A stretch of 64,000 bases of DNA from Hymenoscyphus infarciens (lineage: Eukaryota; Ascomycota; Leotiomycetes; Helotiales; Helotiaceae): the NCBI GenBank assembly GCA_001414345.1, contig LLCB01000268.1:1-64000 (forward strand), written 5' to 3'. Both the position numbers and the translations under genes were made by a program. Under the pieces are notes generated by a model. That model had not been told where the DNA came from. It saw only the letters and a program-made list of their open reading frames with translations, and did not search any database. Shown in pieces: positions 1 to 13,600 of the stretch. Every line of letters begins with the position of its first letter. Position 1 is the stretch's first letter.

Positions 1-1246
1 TTTTTTTTAGAAGCGAAAGACGGAATGGGGGTGTAGGTCGCGTATCCGAGCATAGGTACGACTCTGTGTCTGTACACTACGTACAGTGAAGACAATCACA
101 TCAGTATGCTAGTTCTCCCCCCCCCCCCAATCCAGATTCCAAAATGTAGCCCAAGGCGGCGAAGTTATATTCCGCCTACTGGGAAAATGTCCTGCATCTC
201 GGGACTATATTCATCTGTGATTCCGCTTTTAAGACCAATCCCACTGCATAGTCCAACTGGGTAAATAAATAATCAACAAGGAGGCAGCTCCCGGCTGCCA
301 CGTTCCGCAATAATGGAGAAGACCATTGACTGGAGATAGTTTGAGGTTTGAGAATTCAACCGCACTTTATTTCAAGCCATGTGCTCATCGGGGCAATCAA
401 AAATGTATTGCCATGGCGCCGAGATCCGGGCAAGAAATGGGAATTTGAAAGTGGTGACCAAAAAACTGATTGGTGTAGAAATTGCACCTCCCATATACAG
501 TGCTAGTGAAAAGAAACTGCGACTGCGTATCTGGTACAGACTTTAACGAAGACACCTATAGCAACAAAAAGGAGAACAAGATTGATTCCGCCGAGCATAT
601 AGGTGAGGCGCTAGCTGGCGCCCATGGACCGTTCTCCCGTGTACTCTTCCCCAGATTATGCACGCACAGGCGCTGAGACCTTGTCCAACTGATGTGAAGT
701 CGTGGAGTTCGAGGTTCCGCTCCCGATTAGGAATCTCGAGTGCTGGGGGGAACCGGCAGAATAGTTAGGACAATCGAGCCCTGGGTTTGTACAGATACAG
801 GACTGGCAATGCTAACGAATGCTTAAGTAGGCAACACAGGCATTGGTATCTTTCCAATCACCCTCCAAAGTTTATCCACAGCGAAACACCGACGAATCGG
901 TATCCGGGCCTCGCAACCTGTATATATGCCGCCATGGTATGCAATTCCCAGTTTAGAATCGGTTTTCAAAAAGAATTTGCCGGCTTATCGGGCAGCTTTG
1001 GGAAAGCGAGCAGGAGGTGGACGAGGCAGCGTAAGAACGAGATTAGCAATGTAGCCTAGAACAGGAGGAATTGTTCGTGAGCTAGGGTTAACATTACCTA
1101 GGTACCCTGTAACCACATCTCGGCCTCCTTGGAATTCGAGAGGCTTTCATAGCAGCAGGTTTGAATAAAATCAAGGTAAGGTTGATTGTTATGCATGTGA
1201 TTGTTCCTGAAGAAAGGAGAGGAAGAAGGCAAGTTTATCTTGCCTG
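1..1246. other. Balanced-GC flank, no gene recognised
   Basis: This stretch has normal base composition and ends abruptly where the AT-rich block begins at 1247. Two short open frames (482-676 and 787-1059) show no motif, no splice pattern and no resemblance to a family I know. There is a run of C at about 117-128. I see no RNA gene. It is probably intergenic host DNA next to the repeat block. Confidence 0.5.
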
Positions 1247-1405
1247 TGTATAGCAGTGGCCTAGTGTCTAGAGATGAGGGTTAAAGTATTATATTATATA
1301 GTAATAATAAAAGAGGAGACTAGCTATAAAAGGCCTTAAACATCTAAGTACAAGCAAAGTGAATTATTAGACTAGATAAGCACTAAAGCGATTATCGCTT
1401 TAATA
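1247..1405 (-). repeat. Gypsy-1 3' LTR (159 bp)
   Basis: This repeat starts TGTATAGCAGTGG and ends TTTAATA, where the other copy ends CTAACA. It keeps more C/G than its partner at 16627-16785, for example GCAGTGGCC where the partner has GTAGTAGCC. The differences are transitions. Confidence 0.88.
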
Positions 1406-1409
1406 ACTA

Positions 1410-4360
1410 TCCCCCCCCCCTTTTAGATAGGTGTCCTTCTACCTATACCTATATCGCTAATATAATTAGTCCTATAAATATTTTAAAGTCCTCCTTATAT
1501 TATAATCTCTTATAAATTAACCTATAACCTTAAATATATACTTATTTATAATATACTAATTCTACTTATTTATCCTCTACTCCTTCTAATTATTCTATTT
1601 TACTTTTATTAGCCTTTTCTTACTTCGCCTTTTTAATTATCTTAACTTCTTTTATCTATTACTTATATTCTATCTTACTATTTAGATTAAAAAACTTAGT
1701 ATTAAACTAAAGAGTAAAAGCCTTTATTATAATAGAGTTTAATATTAAATTTAGGTTTAGATTAAAATTATTAAATACTTTAATACTAGAACGTTATAGT
1801 ATAAGAGTTATACTTAGCTCTTTATTACTAGGTAGACTATTAACTATAGACTAACTTCTTATATTAATAACTCTCTTTTTTAGAGGTACTAGTTTCTTTT
1901 TAGTTTAGTTTTCTAATACCTAATATTATAAAAGAGTAGGTGTTTTCTTAAATATATTCTTAGTTAGTATTCCTTTACTAGCTTTTAGTACTTTTCCTTT
2001 TTCTTCTTAGCTTTTTATCTCTAGTTAAAGAATCTTTACCTACTCTCTTAGCTTAATCTTTAAAGTATAATTAATATTACTTAAGATCTAGTATATATCT
2101 AATTAATTATATATTACTAGATATCCTTTTATAATCACTTTCTAAAAAAGTATCTATTAGGCTTAATCTCTTCTTTTTAACTTAGTTAATCTCTTCTTAA
2201 ATATTAATACTATATTATCTCTTTCTTCTTTATTAGTTAATTATCTAAGAATAACTATATAATCTCTAGCTATACTATTTAATTCCTATTATAATTCTAT
2301 AAGATAGTATATTTAGTCTATATAACTATATTTTAAGTATAATACTAGATCTTAATATAATTTATATATCTTAGTCTCCTTTTCTTAAATTTAATCTTAA
2401 ATATCTTTTAATAACTTCTATTTCTTAAATAATTATTATATCTCTTTTTAAATATTTATCTTTAAAAAGTTAAAAGCCTTTCTTTTTTATATATAAATTA
2501 GTAACTTAAATTACTCTTTTTCTTTATAAGATCTAAAATCCTTTCTATATTTATCTAATAGCTATCCTTTTACTTTAAAGAGGTCTAAATAAAGCTTTAT
2601 AAGCTTTAACTTTAAGAATTCTATTTATAGTTTATTAATCTTCTTACTACTAAGAGTTAGCTAATTATCTCTTTACTATTTAATTATACTCTTTCTATAT
2701 CTCTCTAAATAACATCTCTTCTTATTAAATACTTTACTTATATACTTATATTTCTCTTTACTTATATACTTATATTTCTCTTTACTTAATAATAATATCT
2801 TTATATCTCTTAAAGTAGATATTAGAAGATCCTTTCTAGTCCTTATTCTATATTTTAATACCTTATTCTTCTTAGCTTATACTAATAATTAGACTATAGA
2901 CTTTATTTTCTTCTTTCTATAAGTAATAGTAACCTTTTCTCTACTCTTATCTAGTTTTAGATTATTATTATCTAACTCTCTTTCTTTATTTTCTACCTCT
3001 TCCTCTTATATAAGTTTCTTAAGTTAACTTATATATAGTACTTATAATATATTATAATTTCCTCTTATAACTCTTAGAAAAAGTATATATAGATTTACTT
3101 CTAACGTTTTACTAATTAAGTTATCTAATTTATCTCTTCTCTTTAAAAGAGTTTCTTAACCTTTTATTACTAGCTTTATTTTATACTAAAAGTCCTTTTT
3201 ATCTTTTCTTACTTTAGCTTAAGTCTTTAAGTCTATCTAAATATTCTTAAATAATTATTAACTTATATAGTAGAAAGATATATAGTTATAAAGTCTTTCT
3301 TTTCTTAAATATATTAAATAAAGTATTAGTATATTAAATATTAAATTATTCTTTTTTAAGGCTTTTTAAATCTTTATATTAATTATTTCTAACTAATTTA
3401 AAACTTTCTATTTAATAACGTTTAACTACTTAGAATCTCCTTTTATAATATTAAAAAGATTAAATAGTATATAAAGTTAGTTTAATAGTTAATACTATTT
3501 TACTCTCTTAGTTTCTAGAATAATTTATAAGAGCTAGGTTATTTTAAGATAAATCTCCTCTTTAAGATATATAATTCTAATAGTATTATACTTATTATTA
3601 TCTAATCCTTTATCTTTTATAGTCTATATTAAGAATTCTTTTTTTAGATCTTTCTTATTAAATTAATAGATTATATTAGTTAACTTCTAAGCTATTAGTT
3701 CTTAGTAGAATATATTTATAAACTTAGTATTTTTAAGTATCTTAGTTATATTTTCTTATAATATCTTTAATTCTTTATACTTTTTATCTAATTTAAGTAT
3801 AAATCGTTTTCCTTATAGTAGTAGTATCTTACCTTATATATAGTATATTAAAGGTTTTTATAAAGTTTAGTATTTTATTAATAGATAGATTTTACCTCTC
3901 TTAGTATAATAGAGTAGATATATATTAGGCTTACTAGCTATATTATCTTCTTTCTTTAATTCTTTAAGTTTATATAGACTATTAAAGTCTTTTTTAGACT
4001 AGCTTATTATTTTATCTTCTAATACTATATATTTATATTTCTCTTCCTTCTTTACCTTATCTATCTTTCTAATAACTAGTCCTAACTTATATAAGTTATA
4101 ATTAAAGTCTAAGTTACTATTTATATTATCTTTACTTTCTTCTTCTTCTATTTAACTATTTATTATTAAATAGATATTAATTATATTTCTACCTTTACTT
4201 AATTAGCTTTCTAGCTTAGGCTAGTTACTAAAGCTAGCTTTCTTAGGTTCTAAGTAATAGTTTTTAGTACTTAAAAAATTATCTATTTTATAATCTATCT
4301 CTCTCTTTAAATCTAATTTAATAGAGTAATAGAATAGCTCTTTACTTTACTTTATTAAAA
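1410..4360 (-). pseudogene. Third open reading frame of Gypsy-1, RIP-inactivated
   Basis: This is the minus-strand equivalent of the long frame at 39240-42190 in Gypsy-2. It lies between the integrase region and the 3' LTR. When read on the minus strand it is Lys/Glu/Leu-rich and broken by TAG/TAA codons only. I recognise no domain. Limits are inferred by mirroring Gypsy-2 coordinates. Confidence 0.5.
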
Positions 4361-6963
4361 TATAGTTATTTAGTAATAGTTAATCTTTTATAGTAGTTAT
4401 TTATTTAAATATAGATTTAACTTCTAAAATATTACTTATCTTAGTTATATTAAAGGTTATTAAATTTATAAGTTATTTTTAATTATTATAGGTTTATTTT
4501 TATATTATAATAATATATTTAATCTTAATAATACTTAAGATATTAGTACTTTTACCTTTATCTTTAATCTATAACTAGTTTTTATCTATCTTTAATCTAC
4601 TTAAAAAGTCTTACTTTTTAAGTATTTAATTTAAGTTTAATATTACTTATTATTAAGTAAGAGAAAAGTTATTATACTTAATTTAAAAGTTTTTAATCTA
4701 TTATAGTAAAGAAAAGTTATATTATATTATAAGATCTTAAGCTAAGCTTAAAGAGGATATATATATACTAAGCTCTATTTTAAAGCTCTACTTTTTTTTC
4801 TTTTAACCTTTATTACTTAAAAGTAAAGTTTATCTTTTTACTCTCTATTCTCTTTAAATACCTTATTCTTCTTAACTATTTATAGCTATAATTCTAAAAT
4901 CCTAATACTTAATCTCTTTATTATTCTCTATATATTAATATTTCTTACTTCTAAATATCTCTACTTTCTTTTTTAATTATATTCTATAATCCTTTTATTA
5001 CTTAATAAAGTATATTCTTACTAATATATCTTAATCTCTTCTTCTTCTTTTTAAAGAAGGTTTAGCCTTTTAACTAAACTATATAAGTCTATAGCTTAAT
5101 CTTACTAGTATCTATTACTTATAGCTTCTCCTATTCCTTTATTAGAAGAGTATTTATAAGTATATAGTAGATTAGATAAGTCTATTATTTTTAATCTTTA
5201 CTTTACTAGTATCTTTTCTTTAATAATTATTACTTTTTACTCTTCTTTACTCTATTTTACTATATATATATAATTTACTATAATTAGTTTTAAGTCTTTA
5301 TTAATTTTTATAATAGTTTTCTAATAGCTAATAATTTAATTATTTTCTAACTTCTTAATAAATTTTTTAATATAATTAAAGTAATATTTACTTATTAGTT
5401 TATATATTATAAGATTCTCTAGCTATATAGATATATTATTTATATCTATCTTTCTAACTTAGTATAGCTTTAACTATCTTAGCTCTAGTTTATAAGAGCG
5501 CTAACTATCTTATTATAACTTTTATAATAATACTAGGTTACTAAGTTTTAGTAAAAGGTTTTATATTACTACTACCTCTACTATCTTAGCTTACTTTACT
5601 AACTATCTCTAATTTACTAATTCTTATATTTTATCTAATATAGTAAGCCTTTCTTTAAGCGCTTCTTCTACTAACTAGTCTACTATTATTATAATAAGTA
5701 ACTTAATTCTTTCCTTTTATATTACTACTTCTATTAATACTATCTATAGCTAGGTTTCTACTAGTTAGTTAAATAATAAGTCTTAAGAGTTTTTTCTAAG
5801 TATAAGTTAGACTAGAGTAAATCTATAAATATATATATCTCTTAATTATAATACTATTTTAATTCTTATATAATACTTATTCTATTAGAATATCTTTACT
5901 AGTAAGGCTTATAATTCTACTCTTAAAGCTTCTAAAAACATCTTTATATATACTTCTACTAACTCTATAGATTAAGAGTATAATATAGATATAAAGTATT
6001 AGTATACTCTATTCTTAGCTAACTCTATAAAAAATACCTCTTTAATAAAATAAGTACTATTATTACTATAAGCTACTCTTAGCTACTTAAATAGTCTTAC
6101 TACTTATTATTAAAAACTATATAATATATTTACTAATATTATAGCTTATTATAGTTTAAAAGTTATCTACTTTATTATATAATTAACTATTAATAATATA
6201 AATCTTACTCTTAACTTTACTACTAATAAGATAGAACTAATATAATTAAATCTTATTAAATCTTATAATTATAAATATAAGATTAGTATAAGTCTTTTTA
6301 TTAGCTTAAAAGGTTTTAAGAATTAGTAATTTAAATATAAATAATAGTATATAATAATATTCTTAGTTTTAGTAGATTATTAAAATCTTCTAATAGTTCT
6401 TCTTAGTATAAGTTTTTCTATAAAGTATTTATAAGAATTATATAATTACTAAAGTACTACTACTATTTACTTTAATATAATATAGAATACTAGTTTCCTA
6501 GCTTATTTTTAAAATACTAATTTTAAGTATAATAGTTTATCCTCTTCTAATATTATTAAATTTATAGCTTACTTTTTAGTAACTTTCTTAAATAATTTAG
6601 TTAATATTCTTATATATAGTATAGTACTTATAATTTTATATTCTAAAGTATTAGTATATTATAAGATAAACTACTTTATCTATTATTTTTTCTTTTTTTA
6701 AATTTATTTCTAGATATTATTATAGATTAATTTAGGTTTTAAAGTTTTATCTATCTTTACTTCTCTATTTATAATTTCTAATATTATAGCTAAGAGAGTA
6801 AATTCTTTAAACCTTACTAGATATTAATAAGCTAAGTACTTAATAATTTTAGATAATCTATCTATTATTACTAATAATTTCCTAGATATATTAATAATTT
6901 TAAAGTTATACTTAGTAAGTCTTATTTACTAATAAATAATCTACTCTTTTATATTATTACTTT

Positions 6964-7317
6964 TATAATAGTACGAAATACATATAACTACAGTAGAGGT
7001 ATATAGGAGTGCGTATAGTAGAATAACGTATATAGATACTAGGCACTGATATAGAAGAAAATAATAACTAGCCTTTTCTAACTCTAAGAGAGTAGACTAC
7101 TATATATAAGAGGTTTCAGATAATACAAAGAGGTATAAAACTAAACAATAACATACGTTAGCTAATATAAAAGCCTAAACCTACAAAGTACGTCTAAAAG
7201 TCTAGATAGACGTATAAATATATATAACCTTTCTAAATTAGATAATATAAAATAATAACTACTAAAACACAGTATATACTATATAATCTTAGCTATATAG
7301 AATAGTATACTATTATA
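6964..7317. repeat. LARD-A left LTR (354 bp)
   Basis: Same length as the right LTR but much more mutated to A/T. Many CG or CA/TG sites of the right copy are TA here. Confidence 0.88.
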
Positions 7318-10300
7318 TCTCTCTCTCTTAAAAAAGACTTATCTTAAGTCTATCTATCTTATTATTTAAGGTTAAATTAAGATAATATAAGTATTTTAAT
7401 ATTTATTATATTTTTAATTTTATTATAAGCAAAAAAGTTAAGGTTTAAATTATATCTAACCTAAGTTTATAAATACTTTATTTATTAAAATATTATAAGT
7501 AAGATATTAAGATATTAATACTAAATCGAATTTATAGATACTTATAAAATAGAGACTTTATTTCTAATCTTTTAATATTAAAGTAAGTATTTATATCTAC
7601 TAAAAGAATATAATCTAATCCTATCTAGTAAGTTAGAAAAAGTTTAAAGTTTAAAAAGTTTAAAAAGTTTAAAGTAGAAATAGAGGCGAATTTAGAATAA
7701 AGTTAGAAGCAAATATTAAGAGGTAATATTATTAATAATAGTAATAACTTAATTAAGAGCTTACTTTAAGAGTATACTAATTTATATTTAATTTAAATTT
7801 AAATAAAATATCTAATATACTAGATATAAAAGAAAGTAAGTTTATCTAAACTTAGGTTAGTAAAGACTTAAAGTAAAGTTAGAAACGAAAAGTTAATAAT
7901 ATTATAGATAGTAATAACTTAGCTAAGAGGTTACTATTCTTTTAAGAGTATACTAACCTATATCTAAGTTAAATTTAGATAAAAAAAGAACTTTTAGCTC
8001 TATTAGAAGTAAAAGAAAGTAAGAAAGTAATAACTATAAGACTCTATACTAGAGTTAGTAGCGTTTTAGCTAGTTAAAAGAGTTTATTACTAAATATTAT
8101 AAAAGTTTTATTATCTAAAGTTTAAGATAATAAAAGAGGTATAGTTTTAGATATAATATTTATTAGTACTATTATAAGAACTATATTACTTAGGCTTATA
8201 GGCTACCTTATTCTCTTTAATAATTTAGATCTAAACTAGAGTACTTAAAGACTTATTCGAAATCGTCTTCTAATTCTAATTCTACTTTAGAAGTAGTAGA
8301 GAAAAAGTTTAAAGTAAAATTAGAAAAGATTTAAAGTAGAGTTAGATAATACTTAGTTAAGAAATAGTAATAACTTAGTTAAGAGCTTACTTCTTTATTT
8401 TATCCTAATAAAAAGCGTATTTTAACTAACTTATATTTACTTTAAAAAGTTTAAAATAAAAAAAGGAACTTCTAGCCTAGCTAGAAAAGTAAGAAAGACT
8501 CTATGCTAGAGTTAGTAGGGTTTTAGCTAGTTAAAGGATTTTATTACTAAATATTATCATAATACCTTGTTCCCTTTAAGGTACTTAAACACTTAATCAT
8601 CTTCTGATTTCAAATTCCACTTCTAAAGTAGAGGACGATTAGCTGTTGTATTATAGGGAGTTCAGAGCTAAATTAGATAAAGAGAGAGGTATTTTAGACT
8701 ATAGTGCTAATATCTTATAACTTAGCGTTTTAGCAGGTCTCTTTATCTATAGCTAAAAGATTATTTACTATCTTAGTAAAGTTGTAATTCTAGTGTCTTT
8801 TAAGAGTAGTAGAGGCGTTTTAGAACTAAGGTATAATCTTGTTTTATCCTATATATAAAAGAACCTTTCCGATTCTAGTATCTATCCAAGTATAACTATA
8901 CTTAAAAAGTAACCTTTTAAAGTTAGTAAAAGTTTCTTTAACATATTCTTCTCCTAATTCTACTTCTATCTCTTTTAACTTCTATCTCTTTTAACCTTTA
9001 TACCAGCGGGGACTTGGTCTATAACCGTAGTCTTTTTAATTATTCGCTAGTAGAGGTTCGAGAGAAGTTTAGAGTAGAGTTAGATGATGTTTAGTTAAGA
9101 AACAGCGATAACTTAGCTAAGAGCTTACTTCTAAGTTTCGTCTTAACAGAAAGCGTATTTTAACTAATTTATATCTAATTCGAGGTTTAGGAAGTAGTAG
9201 GAAGTTTATCAGGGGCAGGGGCTCGTAAGCGAAAGAAGTCTAAACGTAGGCTTTGAAAAGCAAAGGAGAGTTCAAACGAAGGTTTAAAAGAGAGGTCGAA
9301 TCAGTAAGGGTTCGAAGACAGAGTGTTTTTAAGTTATTAACTTTATAGTTCGCTTATAAGTATGTCTATCTCGTCTTAACCGATCGTTTTATCCTTTATT
9401 TTCATACTGCTATCTCGTCTATATATCGTCTACATCTAAGAAGTCTCGCTTATCGTTTTGTCAGGATCTTCTAGGTCTTAGTATACAGTTACGAATTAGA
9501 GAGGGTTCAGAGAGTCTTTTAAAAAGGGGAGTAGCCCTAGAAGGGGTTATCGCTTAACGCCATTTAGCAGAACTAGGTTTAATATTTCAAAGATGTTAAT
9601 AAGAGGTATGTCGAAAGGCATCAGAGGCAGCTACCTATAGCTAAAAAGAGTAATTAGGGCTTTAAAGTAAGAGAGAGTTCGATTAAAGGTTCGAAAGAGG
9701 ATCGGATCAGAGAGGGTTTAGAGTAGCGATTTATTAACTTTGAATATTACTTATCCGTCTTTCTAGCTCGGCTAGCCGATTCCTTATTTCTTGATTTTCT
9801 ACTTCTAAAGCTTATATAACTAACCGTATCTAGTCTATATTTAAGAAGTCCTGCTAGTCTCTTCGACTGTTATTATTTCTTCGAGATCTTCTAGATCTTA
9901 GTATACAGGTGCTATTTAGACGGCTTTTAGAAAGAGGGGTAGCCCTAGAAGGTCGTTTAACACCTCGTAGCAGAACTAGGTTTAACATCTTTGTCGATTT
10001 AGAGGGGGGGGGTAAGGTTAGATTCGAAAGCCTTCTAGATAACTATTATAAGTCGACTTATTTACTAAATCTAGGGTTATTAAGACTCTTGGGAATACTT
10101 AGCGTATTCTAATCCCTTAACGTATACCTAAACACGATTTTTACTAGCTGTCTATATAGATAATAAACCCTACTATTACTAGCTATCTAAGTAGTCTCTA
10201 ATTACCTAGCTATATAAGAATATTATTATAATATTCTAAATCAAGAGTGAATTAACTTTTAAATAAAGAGTAGTAATAAGCTTGAAGGAGATATTATTAA

Positions 10301-10334
10301 GGCTATTACTAGCAAAGAAGAGTTATTATTTTTT

Positions 10335-10688
10335 TATAATAGTATAAAATATATATAACTATAGTAGAGGCATATAGGAGTGCGTATAGTAGAATAACGT
10401 ATATAGATACTAGGCACTAATACAGAAGAAAACAATAACTAGCCTTTTCTAACTCTAAGAGAGTAGGCTACTATATATAAGAGGTTTCAGACAATACAAA
10501 GAGGTATAAAACCGAACAACGACATACGTCGGCTAATACAAAAGCCCGAACCTACGAAGTACGTCCGAAAGTCCAGACGGACGTACGGACGTACGTAACC
10601 TTCCTAAATTAGATAATACAAAACAATAACTACCGAAACACGGCATATGCTATGTAATCTCGGCTATATAGAACGGCATACTGTTATA
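10335..10688. repeat. LARD-A right LTR (354 bp)
   Basis: Less RIP-affected copy. Near 10557-10600 it keeps a GC-rich stretch with repeated ACGTACG/GGACG words that is AT-rich in the left LTR. Confidence 0.88.
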
Positions 10689-13600
10689 ACTTTAAATTAC
10701 TATTATTAAAGTAAAGTAGTATATACTTTTACTAAGATGTTTATTTCTTAAATAAAATAATATAATTCTTCTAAGCTTAGAAGTATTATATAAGCTTCTT
10801 ATTTAGTAGTATAGTACTTTTATTATATTAGTATAAGTTAAAAAGATATAAATATAATAATATTTATTTTAAATAGTTTTATAAACTTAGCTTTTATTTT
10901 AATTATACTTCTAAGTAGTTAAAAAAGAATACTTCTATAGCTAGTCTCTAATATATTAGTTACTAAGTAATATTATAGATTACTATTTCTAGCTATAATA
11001 ATATTTATATATACTTTCTTTTTTACTTTCTTAAAAGCCTATATATGTTTTTCTAACTACTTAAAGCTAGTAACCTTCTATTACTATTTTACTACTCCTT
11101 TTAATTAGTAGTCTTTTATAATATAGGTTATTAAACTTTTAATAATTATTAAAAGGTCTATATATCTTAGTATATAATCTTTTAAGAATAGTAGTATAAA
11201 TAAGAATCGTTCTACTTCTTTAGTACTTTTAGAGACTATATAATCTTAAATTATAGCTAGCTTATTAAGTACTAGTTTTAAGCCCCTTCTAGCTAGTTTC
11301 TAATATCTTAGATAGTTTAATTTAGTAACTATAAATTTCGTCTTAAGTAGGCTTAGTATAAGCTTTACCTATACTACTCTTAGGAAGTAGTATTCTCTTA
11401 GAAACTATATTAAAGTAAGAAAGTCTTTTATACCTTCTTAGTTATTATCTATAAAATATAAGAAATAAGTATTCTTACTAATATTTAATAGTACTAGTTT
11501 AGTATTTAGTCTTAGTATTACTAAGTACTCTAAATCTTTTAATTTAGAGTAAGTACTTAGTACTTTTATAAGTCCTTATTTTATTACTTAGTAGTAATAC
11601 TATTCTAACGTAGTTTAAAAAGCTGTTTTATACTAATAATTCTTAAATAGTTTTATAGTCTAATACTTATTACTAGTATTTAATAAAAACATATACTTTA
11701 TATTTAGCTTTATAATTTACTATAAGATAGTTTCTTATTACTTTATTAGATACTATGATTTTATTATAGCTTTATTTACTAAGATATAATTATATATTAT
11801 TCTTATTATATTATTTTTCTTTAGAATTAATTATATTCTTACTAACTAAGAAGATTTATATTAGATAATTACTTTTACTTTTACTAATTTAAATAATAAC
11901 TTCTTCTAATATTCTATCTTTTTTAGTAATTATTTTATAATTAATAACTTCTTTAAAATATAATTATAATAAATAGAAATTCTATATTTAACTAAGTCTA
12001 TTTTAGATATTTTTCTAATATTATTTATAAAGATATTTTTCTATTAAAATAGTAATTTCTATAATATATATCTCTTTTCTTTTATATCTATTAACTCTTT
12101 TATTATCTTATTTATTATATTTTTAATCTTCTCTTATTCTAGCTTATATAGTTCTTATACTTCTATCTACCTTCTCTTATATTAGAAAAGTCTTTTAATA
12201 GTAAAGAATTTATAAGTTATATTAAATATATCTTCTTTTTTATTTACCTCTTCTCTTTATATTAGACTTTTAGTATTAGCTTTAATAATTATTTATTAAC
12301 TTATAAATATTTCTATTTTATCTTATCTAGTCTATTAAGAGTTTAAAATTTATATTTCTTTATTTATTTTAAATTCTAGTATTTTATTATTAAATAAGTT
12401 AAGATTTTCTATAACTTTAACTACTTTTTTAAATCTTACTCTTTTTTTTTATAAGATATACTTTAATACTACTCTAACTCTATTTTAGTATCTTAGCTAT
12501 AAATAGACTATTTTTATAATCTTTACTTTCTACTATTATAGCTTTTTTTAAGAGTTATACTCTAATATTTATTACTTATCTCTAATTTCTCTACTAACTA
12601 CTTAATTTACTTTATAATAGTTTAATACTAGAATAATAAAAAAGGTTATTTTTATTAAAAGTTATAATAATACTTAACTATCTTCTCTTCTCTTATAGAT
12701 ATATATATATAAGTTTAGATTCTAGTAATTTAGATATAAATAGAAGTATACTTTTAACTTCTACTATATTTAAGCTAACTTATTTTTCTTCTCTACTATC
12801 TAATTTCTTATTTTATATAGATTTTAGTATTATAGTAATAAATAGTTATACCTCTTACTAAGACTTTAACCCTTTTATTCTTTTCTTAACTCTTATTCTC
12901 CTCTTTTTATTATATAATTAAGATTAATTTAAAGCTATTTTAATAGGATTTATAAGATAACTCTTTACCTTCTCTTATATATCTACTAACTACTAATTAT
13001 TTAATAATAATTATATTAATAGTATTTTATCTTAGTTTTCTAATTATTCTAAGACATTTTATAAGAGAATTAAATTCTTATATCTTTTTTTAAAATATTA
13101 TATTCTAATAGATAATTATATTTTAGATTCTAATACTTTTCCTTCTAATTCTCTCTCTTTTAGCTAGACTTTATCTTTATAAGTAGAAGCTAAGCTCTTT
13201 ACTTATAGTTAGCTTTTAAACTAAACTATAGTCTTATTATTATAAATCGTCTAATTATTAGTAAATTAGTACTAACTAGAGTACTAGCTTTAAAAAGTTT
13301 ATTTCTATTTTTATATTCTTATTTAATCTTATTTTATAATTCTTTAAATATCTAATTAACTATTTCTTTATTCTTAGAATCTACTTTCTTAGTATATTTT
13401 TTAGTAACTTAGGCTAATACCTATATAGTTATATTATAGATATATTATACTATATTTTAAATTTCTATCTTATATATATAGATAATTTTTCTAGTTATAG
13501 ATAATTTATTATATAAAATATTTAAATTAGTAACTACTTAAAAGACTTTAATCCTCTTAGTTAAGATAGTACTTTTAAGCTTCTTATATTTACTTTCTTT

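Larger units (their letters stand above)
6964..10688. mobile_element. LARD-A: 3.7-kb LTR element with no recognisable coding
   Basis: Two 354-bp LTRs (6964-7317 and 10335-10688) bound 3017 bp of internal sequence. The LTR ends are inverted: TATAATAGTA at the left and TACTGTTATA or TACTATTATA at the right. A perfect 5-bp target duplication, ACTTT, lies at 6959-6963 and 10689-10693. The interior shows no reverse transcriptase or integrase. It holds diverged internal repeats, such as the TAATAACTTA-GCTAAGAG motif near 7742, 7911, 8364 and 9108, and a duplicated block (about 9390-9580 and 9770-9990). One 67-codon frame (9909-10112) lies in that duplicated block. It is inserted in the pol gene of Gypsy-1 and is a shorter relative of LARD-B. 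Confidence 0.85.
5600..11780 (-). pseudogene. Gypsy-1 pol relic (RT, RNase H, integrase), split by LARD-A
   Basis: The region 10694-11780 read on the minus strand corresponds to the reverse transcriptase/RNase H part of Gypsy-2, and 5600-6958 corresponds to its integrase part. LARD-A with its 5-bp duplication interrupts the frame at the RNase H to integrase boundary, at the position matching about 36690 in Gypsy-2. The frame has many TAG/TAA codons. Boundaries are approximate because they come from alignment by eye with the other copy. Confidence 0.6.

Noticed and set aside
482..1059. Two short frames in the left flank
   Set aside because: 64 and 90 codons, no start context, no motif and no neighbouring exons.
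9909..10112. 67-codon frame in LARD-A as a functional gene
   Set aside because: It falls in an internally duplicated non-coding block, and the LARD-B equivalent is closed.
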